Positions 1 to 12,485 of a stretch of 64,000 bases of DNA are shown here, one piece after another. Source of the stretch: Montifringilla adamsi (lineage: Eukaryota > Chordata > Aves > Passeriformes > Passeridae); NCBI GenBank assembly GCA_017590115.1, contig JAGGNK010006448.1, forward strand, positions 6,744,099-6,808,098, written 5' to 3'. The notes beneath the pieces are model-generated. The model did no database searches. It worked only from the letters and a program-made list of their open reading frames with translations, and was not told where the DNA came from. A program made the translations under genes and the position numbers. Within the stretch, counting starts at the first letter, position 1. Each line of letters opens with the position of its first letter.

Positions 1-3000
1 TATATTGAGTTGTTCTTGGTTTTTTGATTCTTTTATGTTCTTTCTTCTTTCTGTGTACTTGACAAATATAAACACAGACTATTTTGTGTAATTCCTTGTC
101 TATTCTGAACATACTACACATATAGTAAATAAGAAAAAAGTTGTTCTGAATTTTACTTTTCTGATTTCAGTGGCTTCATATATTAATGTGTTATTGTAGT
201 TTGTATACATATTGTAACATATTGCTCCTAAGTAAATTCCCCTGCTTGATATTCATCATGACAGAAAAATAACAAAAATTTTGCATTAGGAATCATCTAA
301 GAAGAAATATAATTATGACACCTTCCTCTCTATAATCTGAATATTGACCTGAGCAAAGTCTGAGTATTTTAATAGCAATCAAACACAGATCATACTTTCT
401 AACATTCATTTGAAAAATACTACTTGTATCTTAATTTATCTTATAGAACTAACAACTAAATAGCTAAACATCTCCTTTCATTCACTGTGGTGTGGAGACA
501 AACCCTGAACATCCAAACACGATTGGCTGCTTTAGTTCACAGCTTTGAAAACTGATATTGAACAGCTGATGTGCTATACACAGAGAGAATGAGAGGAGGC
601 AGTCTTATCAATCACAGTTTTACCTCAGACTACACCTTATTCAAGAAAGATTATATCTTGTAAAATGTTTTGATGATTATGTCAATAACCTTTACTGGTT
701 ATGTGTTCTCTTGGACTAGTACTACTAGACCATTATACTCCCACACTGTCTGACTCTGCATCAGGTAATCTAAAATTTTAGTATGAAGCCTGATTCTAGG
801 GTCTCAGTATGAAGAAGCCACAGAAGAAGCCTGAGACCCACAATCTGTTCAGCCTGTGTCAGGCAGTCCAGGACCTGTGGTATTGTTTGCTGCCTTGAAT
901 CTGTGTATTGAAGAAAAATTATGATGCACAGCAGCACCCTGAACCCAGTCAGAGATTTTCTAAACTCTGCTTTCAATCTCCTAATGACTTCTGGGAGAAT
1001 GCTCCAAGCAAGATACTGTAGTCTTTGTGAAGGAATGTTTTTTATTAAAATTCTCTTTCATCATGTTTCCACAAATAGTTGTAGTTGGCAGATCTCCACT
1101 TTCTCTCTGTCCTCCATTTGGATATTATTGTTAATCAGTGTTTGATGTGCAGATCACAATCAGATTTTTCTTTCAAAATCTCTTGGTTAGCTCTTTAGTT
1201 ATGCATGGACTCATATGCACTCACATATATAATAGCTAAAGATGGTTTAGATTAACTGATGTCATCACTGCCAGAGAAAATTAAAATGGCACAAGGACAT
1301 CTACTCTCCTGTTGTCTTTCCCCTAAATTTACCCTGAATAAGGCAATGGCTGAAGCTGGTGCTTATGAATCTCTGTTACAGATCCCAGGTAGATGTAAAG
1401 AAAGGAGATGGCACTTCAAACAGATTTCAAGGAAGTGAGGGGCCCTTTGAAGAACCTACTGAGCCAATTTATAGCCAGAACATGCTGCAAACATCAGATT
1501 GTATTATAATACTGCATTTCAGACAGTGTCATGCATCATCATATAAAGTAATATTCCGTGATATCTTTGCCTTTAATTTGTTGTTAAATCATGCATTCTT
1601 TCAGTAAACTCAGAAGAAAACTATCACTATAAACAGTTAATATAAATAATTAAGTGATTCATTCTATGACTGAGTGAAAATGCTGCTGCTGTGTGTTTCC
1701 ATCCACACTCATGAAATATTTCTGCAAGGACTATAAAAGAATAGGGAGGATTTCTGTATGGTGCAGACTCACACACTTGCACCCTTCCAATGATAAAGAA
1801 TTTCAAAATTAATCCCAAATCATTATCCCCCAGAGGCGCAACACCTTAATGGTTCCATGGCTGTTAATTCTAAAGAGTATTTCTCCCATGTAACATATTC
1901 CCAAATATAAATCGATATAATGTATTTGTTGCTAATTGCTGAGTATATATTGCAAATTAACCTAATCAATTATGATAAAAAAAACTGATAAAAAGAGCAC
2001 AAATTTTCACCACTAAGAATGAGGTACTATTAAAAAAAAATAAAAGAGGCATTTATTTTTAAGCAAAATATAAAATGTTTGAATAATGTATGATATTGGA
2101 ACATAGAGAAAACAACCTCAGATTTAACCTTGTTTCTTTGCAGTCTATGTCCCTTTATGGATGTTTTTTTCATTACCCAAACTCAAAATTTGTGTTGTTT
2201 TTTTATAATCTGTTTTTCATACAAGATTTAACTTTGGTGGTTTTTAGTATGTTTATGTCCATCTAAGATCTAACACCAGTGGTTCCCCTACTCAGACTGA
2301 TTCCATTTGAAACCACAAGATTTGTTCAAGGCTTTACAGAATATGTTAAGGGCTAGAACAGATCCAAGTACATCAGTGAATGGGAAGTGAAAAATCTTCT
2401 TTAAAGTTTCTCAAACATTTAAAAATAATATGTTATTCAGATTCCCGAAGCCATGTAAAATTCACACCTCACTGTACTTTTGCAGTTCCCAATCAAAGCT
2501 TCAAGCCTTTTTTTTCTTTGAAAAATTTTCAACCAGAATTTCAATTTATTTTAGTGTTGTGAAGACGTAGTCAGAAGTTATGATAAAATGGTCCATTATA
2601 AAATAGTCTGAAATGCAACATATTAATCCTTTCATTACAGACCAGCCTGCATAATCACTTAAACCATACTGTTAGGTAGTATAAATTATTACTAGTAGAT
2701 TCTAGTATATCTACTATAGATCCACTATTCTAGTAGATATGACCCTGAGCAAGAACATGGTATTGTAAACTCACTCATCTGTAGAAATACTGTGAAACAT
2801 TTTATCTGACCATGCTGTGTTTGACTGCCCTTGAGAGCAGATTTGGTCTGTCCAGTCAGCAGCCTGCAGGTACAGATGAAGGTCATCCCTAAAATATGTG
2901 GGGCTCTACATGCCTTGGAGTTGTCACCATATTCACAAAACACATTCACCTTAACATGCTTGCAGGCATGTGCTGGCAGAGTGTCCACGAGGCTGCTTGC

Positions 3001-3639
3001 AAAGCCATGGGTCATTATGAGTGGTATTGACATTACAGTTTTGTCTTCCTCCTCCTTGTAATTTGCAAGGTTAGCGTGTTTCTCTGCTGCCTCTGCTCTC
3101 TTTCTCCTCATTATTCTCTGATACTTTACTTTCTCTGGCAAGTATGGAAGAGTGTGAGAAGGCAGACACATGGGATTTCTTCATTAATAGAGGTGAATTA
3201 TTTCAGAGAAACATTCTTTATGGGGTTGCTTCCCCCGTATTTACACCTGAAATTTAAACTTATATTGTTTCTTACTGCTTACCCAAATTTTCTCAGTGCA
3301 CTATCTATGGCTTCCTATTTCACTGTTTTTCCATAAGCAAGAAATTCCTGCAGACCAAGATCTGTGCTTACTGGAGCACAAAATAAGTTTGTCTTGCTCC
3401 TGTTTCTGCAGTGTGTACTTTTCATAAACGTTGAGATGCAATGAAAAAACAGGTGTTATTGAAATAACATGCATTTTGGGCCTGTTTTAAACATAGAGTA
3501 TATGAAATAAAACCAGAATTGTTGCAGTGATGGTTTTACAGCACAAAACTGAAGGAATGTAAAGGATATTTAATGTTATGACCTGTGAATACATTCAGCC
3601 ACAAGGATGCCTGAATTAACAAACTTTGTGGGGCAGTAT
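1..3639. other. AT-rich intergenic or intronic DNA
   Basis: No repeat family or exon could be recognised here. Stops are frequent in all frames except around 2725-3171, which is listed separately. Short A or T runs occur, for example near 2030. A small inverted arrangement of TAGTAGAT/ATCTACTA words lies around 2683-2735. Nothing indicates a promoter or a terminal exon. Confidence 0.6.
2725..3171 (-). other. unidentified open frame of 148 codons
   Basis: This is the longest minus-strand open frame outside known repeats in the first 8 kb. The N-terminal third is charged and lysine/arginine/glutamate-rich (RRKRAEAAEKHANLANYKEEEDK). The middle carries several cysteines and histidines (PAHACKHVKVNVFCEYGD). 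The opposite strand is also open over 2831-3061, so the signal may simply be a local dearth of stop triplets in a slightly GC-richer patch. I do not recognise the protein. It could be an exon, a retropseudogene piece or chance. No start context or splice site was decisive. Confidence 0.15.
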
Positions 3640-4345
3640 GAACCCTGATGGCAGCGTTCATATTCACCTGGACTGGGGCAATCCCAAGAAGAATTACAGG
3701 CTGTGTAGAGAATGGATACTAGCCCTAGGAAGAAAGACTTGGGAGTGTTTGTGGACAAAAAGTTCAACAGAGCTCAGCAACGTGCACTCTCAGCCCAAAA
3801 GGCCAACTGCAGTCTGGGCTGCATCAAACGAGGTGTGAAACCATCTGGAGTGCTGTTTCCTGCTCTGGGGCCCAGGACACAAGAAAGATGTGGACCTGTT
3901 GGATCAAGTCCAGAGGACAGTTACTAAGTTGACCACAGGGCTGGAACCCCTCTCCTACAAAAATAGGCTGAGGCTGTTCAGCCTGAGAAGACAAGTCATT
4001 AGGGAAACCTCACAGCAGCCTTCCAATACCTAAAGGGTGCCTTCAAGAAGGCTGGAGAGGGACTTTTCATAAGGACATGTAGTGATAGGACCAGGGGTTA
4101 TGGCCTTAAGATGAAGGAGGATAGATTTAGGTTAGATATTATGAAGAAATTCTTTACTGTGATGTTGGTGAGGTACTGGAAGGGGCTGCTGAAAGAAGTT
4201 GCCCTTGCCCCATTCCTGGAGGTGTTCAAAACAAGTTTGGATGGGGCTCTGAGCAACACAGTCTAGTAGAAAGTTCCCTGCCCATGGCAGGGGGGTTGGA
4301 GCTAGAGGATCTTTGAGGATCCCCTTCCAACCATAACCATTTTTT
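3640..4345 (+). mobile_element. CR1 LINE, 3' end fragment
   Basis: The sequence covers the C-terminal part of CR1 ORF2 and the 3' UTR. Frame-shifted translation gives recognisable CR1 phrases: a KDLGVFVDKKFN segment near 3735-3770, RALSAQKANCSLGCIKR just after it, and then the DNA counterpart of the terminal CR1 region (FSLRR, AAFQYLKG, RTRG, LDGALSN-like). The element ends in the CR1-type motif CCTTCCAACCATAACCAT without a long octamer tail. Multiple frameshifts and stops make it inactive. The 5' boundary is approximate, as expected from the 5' truncation usual in CR1. Confidence 0.9.
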
Positions 4346-4601
4346 CATTTTATATTAGTATATTATAAACTCTGTAAGCTACAGGAGATGTGTTTTATTT
4401 ATAAATAGGTATTCTAACCACCGAATCTCATAATGCTTTGTTTTAAACCATAGTGTGAAGTATGAATAAGTATGTGTAAGTAAACAATTACATGAACAAT
4501 ATCTTAAATTACTCAAAAGTGTCAGAAATTTATTTGAAATATACAGCAGCTTTTTAAAAAAGTAAAATGACCTATATAGATAGTATATGTCTTTATATCA
4601 T

Positions 4602-4638
4602 GCACACACGCACACATACGCACACACACACACACACA
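4602..4638. repeat. (CA)n microsatellite
   Basis: An imperfect CA/TG dinucleotide array interrupted by CG and TA steps in its first half, with a pure CA run in its second half. It is likely length-polymorphic. Confidence 0.95.
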
Positions 4639-6955
4639 GAGGCACAGATTTCGAAACTAGTCATTAACTTGAAGAGAAGCCTAATAATGAAAGCCATATA
4701 ATGAGTTGCTATTGTTGTTCTGCCAGCTTTCCCTTAAATAATAGAAACACCATTATATAATTGCTATTTCTTTTGTCCTAGGTAATTGGTGACTGTCACT
4801 TTCATGTTTAAATTAAAACTTAAAGAAAGAGCCACAAAAAATCAAAACCACTAGCAACTAAAAGCCTTGTTTTCATTTTCATCTTCTAAAATGGTAAGAC
4901 TCACTGACACTTCATATTTTAAAATATTAAAAGAGGTGAGTGGTGCAGACTGAGTTCATGCTTTCATGTGGGAGAAAAAATGAATGTATTCATCAGCATT
5001 TTTCAGGACATTTCCCTCCTTTTTAGCTTTCTGTACATGATTGATATTTCCTCTAAATGAAATACATTCTTGCTGAAAGATGTTAAACTAATGGCAATAA
5101 GTTCAAAATTTATCAAAACACACCCAAATTATATCATTCCTTCTAATTCCTTCTTTGCTTTTTTTTTTTTGTTTGCTTGCAAACTATTTTTGTGAGAACA
5201 GTCATTTTTATCATATACAGGATATACAAAAAATGACTAATGATTGTTTTCTTTTCTGAAAAAAGTTTTAGCAACCATTTTTTTCAAACCTAGTTCCCTT
5301 CAGAAGTACAGATGAAATGTTTCTGTGTGCATAACTACAAGAGCTGAGGTGTGGTGTTTACTTAACACGGATGTTGCCTTAGGTGCAAAACAGGAGTTGA
5401 ATTTCCAAAGTTAATCATAACATGTGTAACTCCATCTTTGTAAAGGGTTTATAATACTTTTTGAAAAAATATGATGTCTGACTAGATAGGTTCATAAACA
5501 CAGCATTTTAAGAGATACTATTCTGAAATCATCAACTTTCCCAAGAAGTCAAAGCAATAAGTCTTAGTATCTACTTTCACTTACTGAAATAACAGGGATG
5601 TGAAAAATACAGACTATAGGTTTAAAACTTGCAGCTTCAATAGCTTTTACCTTTTCTTAAGGACTAGTGGGACTGTGGGATTAGAGGTTTGTAAATATAT
5701 CAGCAAACAGGAGGAGAGCATATTGTCAGTCATCTTTGTGCTTTTTCAAACATACCTTTCATCTTGGTAGAAAGGCGAGGGTGGAAATCAAGAGTCTACT
5801 TTCTGTCTGTGGGATCTAGGCTACAACACTGGTTTCAGCCTTTCAAACTCAGCCTTTTGCCAACATGTAAATGATAATGGTGAAAGTCTGCTTCAGGATG
5901 CTGTCGTTGTGCTGTGTTGAAGGAAAGTAACTGTAGCTCTTTTGGTGGGAAGCAGCTGCACAGTCTTCACCACCTTCGTGCCACATAAAAATTTTCAAAA
6001 GAGCTGCAAATTCACTGTTCACTGCCAAACAGGAATGGAGCACTTGATTCTCTGTGAAGGAAAGAAATTAACTATAACAGCTGTGTACAATTTCCCACTC
6101 ACCAGTTCATTTGTATTTGAATTTGTCTGAAAATTATCCCTCTTGTGAACTACGTGACTAATGAATTTTTCATATTTTTGTTGAGTTTATTATGTCGCTT
6201 TGTTAAGCTAGAAAGGCCAGATATAGGATAATTAAATAGGAGAACTAGATTGTTGTTTCCCCTCTCCCAAAAAAAAAGAAAATTAAATTGTTTTTTTTCC
6301 CTTACATGACTCTTCATGTTCCCATCAGTGGCAAGAAATCATGGTAAGAGATTCTTTTCAGTACATTCTGTGGGTGAAAAATACTCATATTTAGAAACCC
6401 CATTCTTATTTTTTGTAACATTTCACAGATTAGGAAAATAATTAATAAATAAATAATTTTTGCTCTGTAGCATGAAAAAGTGGGGTTTTATTATCAAACA
6501 GAAAATGAGTAACATGTTGGTTTCATATCCTATTTGTCAACATGTTTTATTCCGTACATGACAGTGTTTTGTTGTTTGTAATGTCCCTCCTAAATGTTCA
6601 ATCAATTCACTAGACAAATATCTTATATAAGTAAGAGTTATCTCTGGCTGGGGATATGGAAAACTCTAAACAATGTCTGGAAAGAATTTATGCATAGCAG
6701 ATTTCAGGCTTTCTACCATGCTGAGGATACAGATATGGCAGAAAAAGCTTCACAAATATCTAATAAAACACTCTGATAAAATACTATAAAACATAAAAGA
6801 GAAAAAAAGAACCTGAAAACAGATTGTTAGCTCCTAAGAATCAATAATTTTGTTTAGAGTCAGAAAGTGTTGGTACATATAATGCAGCTACTGCAGATTG
6901 ATTAATGATTTAGGAGATTTACTATGTGGGGATATAGAAGCTAGAAAACTCCAAA

Positions 6956-6972
6956 CCCCCCCCCCCCCCCCC
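6956..6972. repeat. poly(C) tract, 17 bp
   Basis: Seventeen consecutive C residues, followed by a C/A-rich stretch to about 7005. Such a long pure C run is uncommon in an AT-rich region and is prone to sequencing and assembly length errors. Confidence 0.95.
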
Positions 6973-8004
6973 AAAACCCCACCCACCACTAAAACACCAC
7001 CAAAATAAAAATGTCTTTATTGTGAAAAAGACTTGAATGGAAGAATCTTTTCTCCCCCATGTGACAATCTCACCTGTATAGGTCAGGAATAATTTTCTTC
7101 TCTGATCCTTGTAAATTACTGTTAGTATATATAGTGATAGCATATATTGTTTTCTCAGTCTGCTTCAGAATCAACTAGTAAATGTTGAAAAGTTTTAAAA
7201 GTATACCCCGGACAACAGAGACACTTTGAAACATCTTTTTTTACTTGCAGATTTTCTGTTAGTAAAGATTACATGGAATAAAGACTTTTTGGTCTGGATG
7301 GACCCAGCTCATTAGAACATCTCTGCTTTGGTATTTTGCTTTTCAATTTTGCTGGTCAATTATAAGGAAATTAGGAATCAAACAATTATCAACTGAAAAA
7401 AACTGAATAAAAAGTTGGCCTAATAGACATTTAGAAGAATTCTTTCAAAATTTAAGGATTTTTGTTCCTGAAGTGCTCTCTCACAACTTATCAGTCCTTT
7501 TTCATTTAGAAAAAAATAATTATCTTTAATTCAAATGGTTGTTGAATCCTACAGCACAATGTTGATTAAATGCTCTTATTAGGAAGAAAAAAATCTGCCT
7601 CAAGTATCAGTGAAAATGCATGTCTGATAGAACTCAATGTTAATCCCCAAGTTAAATTAAGGATTTAGAGCAGTGTGTTCGCAAGTCAGGTAAATTCATC
7701 AACTGGAATGCTTCGCATTGAAAGAAGTATTCACTAATATCCTGCTAATGGTGTTTTAATTTGTATAAACCATCAAGTATTTGCGAGACAGAAAAGGAAA
7801 CATCAACCAGAGATTAATATATCCATCCAGAAAAAAAAGAGATTTCAGATTGTTTGATATTCTGACTCTGGATACAGATTAGAAGAACCATGGGGAAAAA
7901 AATAACTGAATAAATATATTTTAAAAGTGCCTTCTAAAAAGGGAAAAGAAAACAGTTTCCCCATGCTGACTCTGTTTTGCCCTTGATCAAAACAGTTTTG
8001 ATAA

Positions 8005-8395
8005 GACCAATGTTTTATTACTTGTGGAGCAACAATTATACAGCATCAAGACCTTTTCAGTTTTTCATGCTGCTGTCCGTCCCACCAAAGAACAATAGAC
8101 TGGGAGTGCAAAAGAGGTGGGAGGGGACAGAGTCAGGACAGCTGACCCCAGCTGACCAAAGGGATACACCCTGTGCTCAGAAGGGATATACCATATGCTC
8201 AGAAGTAAAAGTGGGGGGAGAGTTACCAATGGTTGCCATTGCTCAGGAAGTGACTAGTAATGAGTTTGCTAGGGGTGAGCTACTGTATTTGCATTCGCTT
8301 TTTTTTTTCCTTTTTTTTTTTTAATTTCTTCTCCTTCATCTTTTTCTTTTACTGATTAAATAGTCTTCATCTTCCCCTTTCTCCCATGTGGCAGC
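8005..8395 (+). mobile_element. ERVL-like solo LTR, degraded
   Basis: The stretch matches, as I recall it, a widespread bird ERVL-type LTR. It contains the core GACAGCTGACCCCAGCTGAC near 8138, a GTTGCCATTGCTCAGGAAGTG block near 8233-8255, a T-rich segment, and a polyadenylation-type ATTAAA at 8355-8360 followed by TAGTCTTCATCTT. The same core recurs in the 47.3 kb copy. No internal retroviral genes flank it, so it is a solo or fragmentary LTR. Both edges are approximate, and no target duplication was identified. Confidence 0.75.
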
Positions 8396-10559
8396 AATGT
8401 AAGTGTCTGCGCAAGGCTTTGCTCATCTCTCAATTAATCCACAGCAGAGTATCCCTTCATTTTATTTCCATTTATTTAATCTGTTATTTTACTGAATTTC
8501 ATCATCACCAAGACTAGACAATCTATTTAAACTTGATCCAAGAAATCCAGACTGTATTGAGAGTTTAACTTAAAATTTATGCTTCTTTGCTAAAAATCAG
8601 TTTCTTAGAGGTTTTCTAACTGCTCTCAGAGACCTTATTTTACCTGAGATTTTCTTCCACTAAAAAAAAAAACAAATATAAAAATTAAGATATTGTTCTT
8701 CAGGTCAAACTTAATTTCATGTCATTATTGATAAATGAGAGCCTACTACACAGACAAAAGTACTCATTGTGCACAATGAAAGCCTGTGGTAACAGGGCGT
8801 TGAATAATTTTACCAGTTCTGTATCCAAATATGCAGAAATTTCTGACTATGGAGCAATGAGTTAACAGGAATTTTTATTAGTTTACCTTTTTGTTTGTAT
8901 TAGAACAACTCTGCCTCCAGTTTTCGCTTAAATTATATAGACTCATCAATTCTATTCTCAAGTCCAATTAAAACAATCATAAATGTCTCAACTTTTTTCC
9001 TTGGTAAAGGCAAAATACATAAAGCACCACCAATTACAAAAAAGCAATTTTGAAAATTCTCACAAAAGATGGATTTTCCCTCTGAAGTCATCTGGAAACA
9101 ATAAAAACATTTGCAAAGAATCAATAACTGTAGGAAGAAATATTATAAATTATTTGTTCTCTTTATTCAGACTAGGAGTGGACTTGGAAGTAGTGGAATT
9201 CACTCACTTTCACAGAATGATACTGATATATGTCAAGAAGCTAGTGTTTAAAATATCAATATTGAACAAATTGTTTTAAAACATTAGGGAATATTTTGAA
9301 ATAAAATATAGCTGTGACTTCACAATTAAATATTTGATAAGCATCCCACTTTAACTGCCAGATACCCCTAAAGCTGAACATAAAGAGCAATCAGAAAAGC
9401 CAGTATGGAAATTAGATTGAATGTGATGGGACAAATCATAAGTCTACATAAATTTTCCTACTTCTGCTGGTTTTAATGAATCTGTGTTGCATTACATTTG
9501 CTGAGCATTCAACCCTAAGACATTATCAGCTCAGGAATTCAAAGGAAATCCTTGGCTCCTACAAGTTATTATAACTTAGTTATAATAATTCTAGAATTAT
9601 ATAGAGTTATTATAACTCTAAAATTTTATCATAATTGAAATTATTTTTGAAATCAGATTATGTATTTTTCATGTGTTTGCAGACAAAAACTTAAACTCAA
9701 AAAAGTGACAACTGGATCTGTTGCAGAAATAAGTTCATGATATTCTGAAGCCTGTATTGTACTGTGGGGCAAAATAATCTCTGAAAACAGTTAAAAGACT
9801 AACAAGGACTTTAACTGGTACAGAAAAAGTCAAGGGTGAGCATATTTATTCTGACCAGTTAAACAGAGCAAACTGTGCCTCCACATAGATTGATGTTTAA
9901 TTTTTTTAATCCAGAATGCCCATAAACTCATTGATTTCTAAATTTTAATTTGCTCAATAATTTATTACTTTATTATCATTATTATAACACATTCCTTGCT
10001 GAAACACTATTTTGTTAGAAATTTACTCAACTTTCAATGCAGTTTAATTTTGAGTGCATTGAATGAGAAAGCAATGTTGTCTAGAGTGAAAAAAATGTGG
10101 AAGGATGATCACAGAAGGATCCTCTGAAAATATGAACATTAAAACAACCATGTTCTTATTCCCAAGTAATTCCTTGATGAGAACAACATCATTGGTTGTA
10201 ACTGGAAGAAATATACTAACAGGAATATGTTTCCTTTCAGTTTCCATTCAGAACACACATTAATATTAAAATATTTTTTCCTTCAACAGAGTTCAGAGAC
10301 AGTGTAATTTTTTTATTGTGTAACCTTTGGTATATAATTTAAGAAACATAAACTAATCATTTAGTGATTTCATTATCCAGTTAATACCCATATTAAAAGT
10401 CATTAGAAGACATAATGGGGAGTTCAATTTCACAATAGTCAATTGAAAAAGTCATAAAATTTAATCAAACTTCTTTTTATGAAGCAGTCTTTGACATTTA
10501 CTTTTCAAACTGTCCCTGTGATGTAATGGATACAAGCTAAGTGATTTTGAAATACCTCT
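8396..10559. other. AT-rich DNA without recognisable genes
   Basis: Unique-looking AT-rich sequence. The only structure I noted is a small AT-rich repeat cluster at 9564-9617, listed separately. The open frames at 8933-9124 and 8983-9279 overlap on opposite strands, are AT-rich and look like chance. Confidence 0.55.
9564..9617. repeat. AT-rich direct and inverted short repeats
   Basis: The 13-mer AGTTATTATAACT occurs at 9564-9576 and again at 9605-9617. The decamer AGTTATAATA at 9578-9587 is the reverse complement of TATTATAACT at 9608-9617. The cluster could fold as a cruciform or be a decayed local duplication. Confidence 0.6.
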
Positions 10560-10790
10560 AAGGCAAAGGAGAGCAGGTTAGAGCACTGGCCCTAAAATCA
10601 AGTCACTCGTATCCATTTTTCATCTGTCACCTGTCTGCCTGCAAATTGCTTGGGTTCTGCTTCTCACTAACTGTATAAATTCCTTTGATATATTAAACTT
10701 TCTTGGACAGGAACTGTCCCTTACTATACATAAATTCTGGCCTGATGGTAATTGTCTGAAGACTTACCACAATAATTTAAAATGTTTTCC
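10560..10790 (+). mobile_element. probable ancient MIR-like SINE
   Basis: The segment GGTTAGAGCACTGGCCCT near 10575-10592 resembles the box-A side of the old tRNA-derived amniote SINEs of MIR type. Further on, TTCTCACTAACTGTATAAAT resembles the MIR core, and TTGGACAGGAACTGTCCCTTACTAT resembles the L2/CR1-like tail found with these SINEs in reptiles. The order of parts fits but divergence is high, so this is recognition from memory and not an alignment. Confidence 0.4.
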
Positions 10791-11267
10791 TTGCATATAC
10801 AAATAGTTGCTAAATACCTGAGTAAGACTGCTCAGGTAATAAAACATTTACACTACTCTATAAACAAAACATGGATTTTTAAAATAAAACAGTCTGCTGG
10901 TTCTTTTAATTTATTTTCTACCAGTAAATTTCAAATTCAAATTTAAACAGTCACAGATCTACTGAATTTTGTGTTGTGATTATGAAATTCTGAATATGTA
11001 GGAACAGAATTCTGCTTTTGATACCTAAAGAATGTATTCTGTCCATCCCAACTAAAATAAGTAGGCCTGGTCTTCAACTGGATTTTAATTAGGTTAGTTA
11101 AATAGGTTTTAACTTAATTAATCTGACTACAGAATTTTTGTGTGGATTTGGCAACTTGTGTTCATTTAAATTAACAAGGTATAAACAGAAAAAAAGAAAA
11201 TAAACCCAAACCAAAACAAATAACAACAAACAAAACCTTCCAAATCATCATTGTCATCATCATTATT

Positions 11268-11304
<37 letters not shown>

Positions 11305-12092
11305 CATCCTCAAGCCAAAACAACCCCCCAAATATTGAAACAGTATATGGAGTCTATATGGTGTGAGTGTGAGAAAACAAAATCCCTTGGTGTCTATGAC
11401 ATTATAACCTTCCTTAGAATGACACAGACTGGTACAGTGAGGCATTACTTACCCATCCTCCTAAGTGCTCATTGAGATGACCTGGCTTTTAGCATCACCT
11501 TTTATATCTAGTTTGATTTGCACAAGATGTCTTGGCTGAGGTTGTACATTAACCTGTCGGTTTTTCAAAAGCTATGTTGTTCTATTCCAGCTAGATAAGA
11601 ATTAAAAATTGCAAGCAATTTGTATTTTTTTCAGTCTGATAAATTTACAGAAAGTGAAAAATTACTAAAACTTGAAAATGTGATGAAGTTGCAAACAATT
11701 TTTCATTTTTAACTTCAAATTTTCTAAAAAAAAAAGTTTGCTGAAAGTATAAAAACCCCAATGAACAGACTACACTTTTGTGTCACTCAAAATAAGAGTT
11801 AATGATATAATGAGTATATAGATATTGTGCTATGTACCACTTCAGTTCTGTCAATTTTCATATATCTTCTTTAAAGATTGATCCTCAATTTTATCTTTTC
11901 TTCAAAAATGTGAAAAATTAGTTACTAATGCATTCTATTAAGATACCTTTTAAAAGTTTTGATTAAAGATTATCAGCAAGAAAAGTTATCTAAAGTATAG
12001 GTGTTTTATATTTTGGGATAAAAAAAAAAGAAAAATATTGTTTCTACTTCTCTGTTTCTGCCTCTAACTCTTCTCTAAATGAATTATGCATG
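10791..12092. other. AT-rich DNA with ATC microsatellite
   Basis: I see no gene. The open frame at 11251-11475 begins inside the ATC array, reads it as polyserine, and is an artefact. Other content is unique-looking. Confidence 0.6.
11245..11304. repeat. (ATC)n trinucleotide microsatellite
   Basis: A trinucleotide array, pure over roughly 11268-11303, with GTC and ATT variants at its left end. It is preceded by an A/C-rich stretch. Confidence 0.95.
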
Positions 12093-12485
12093 GTAGAATC
12101 ATAGATTAGTTTGGTTTGGAAGGGACCTTATAAATCATCTAGTACATGGGCAGGCACATTTTCTACTCAACCAGGTTTTTCAGGGCCCCATCCAACTTAG
12201 TCTTGCATATTTCCAGGAATGGAGCACCTTCCACCTCTCTGGACAACCTGTTCTAGTGTCTCACCACCCTAAAAAAAGTCTTCTTTATGTCCAGCCTCAA
12301 TGTGTCCTCTTTCAAACCACTGTGCCATCCTGTCACTACAGGCCTTGGTAAAAACTCTCTCTACCCCTTGTTCATAAGCCTCCTTTGTGCACCAAAAGGT
12401 CCCAGTCAGGTTTTCCCAGAGCCTTCTTCTCCAGGCTGAACAAACCCAACTCTCTCAGCCAGTCTTCATATGCACTGTTCTAATA
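12093..12485 (-). mobile_element. CR1 LINE, 3' end fragment
   Basis: The left edge is the reverse complement of a CR1 3' terminus (AGAATCATAG followed by GGTTTGGAAGGGACCTTA). Reading leftward on the minus strand, the sequence then passes through the CR1 regions for HWNRLP, RTRG and FSLEK-like residues, visible as CTCCAGGCTGAACAAACCC near 12430. Several indels disrupt the frame. The 5' end is truncated before the reverse-transcriptase domain. Confidence 0.9.

Larger units (their letters stand above)
4346..8004. other. AT-rich DNA with simple repeats only
   Basis: I see no gene or dispersed repeat. The stretch holds the CA microsatellite at 4602-4638, a T run near 5160, an A run near 6270 and the C17 tract at 6956-6972. 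Open frames here are all under 75 codons and show no family resemblance. Confidence 0.6.

Noticed and set aside
11251..11475. 74-codon frame starting with a serine run
   Set aside because: The serines are the ATC microsatellite read in one frame. The remainder has no family resemblance.
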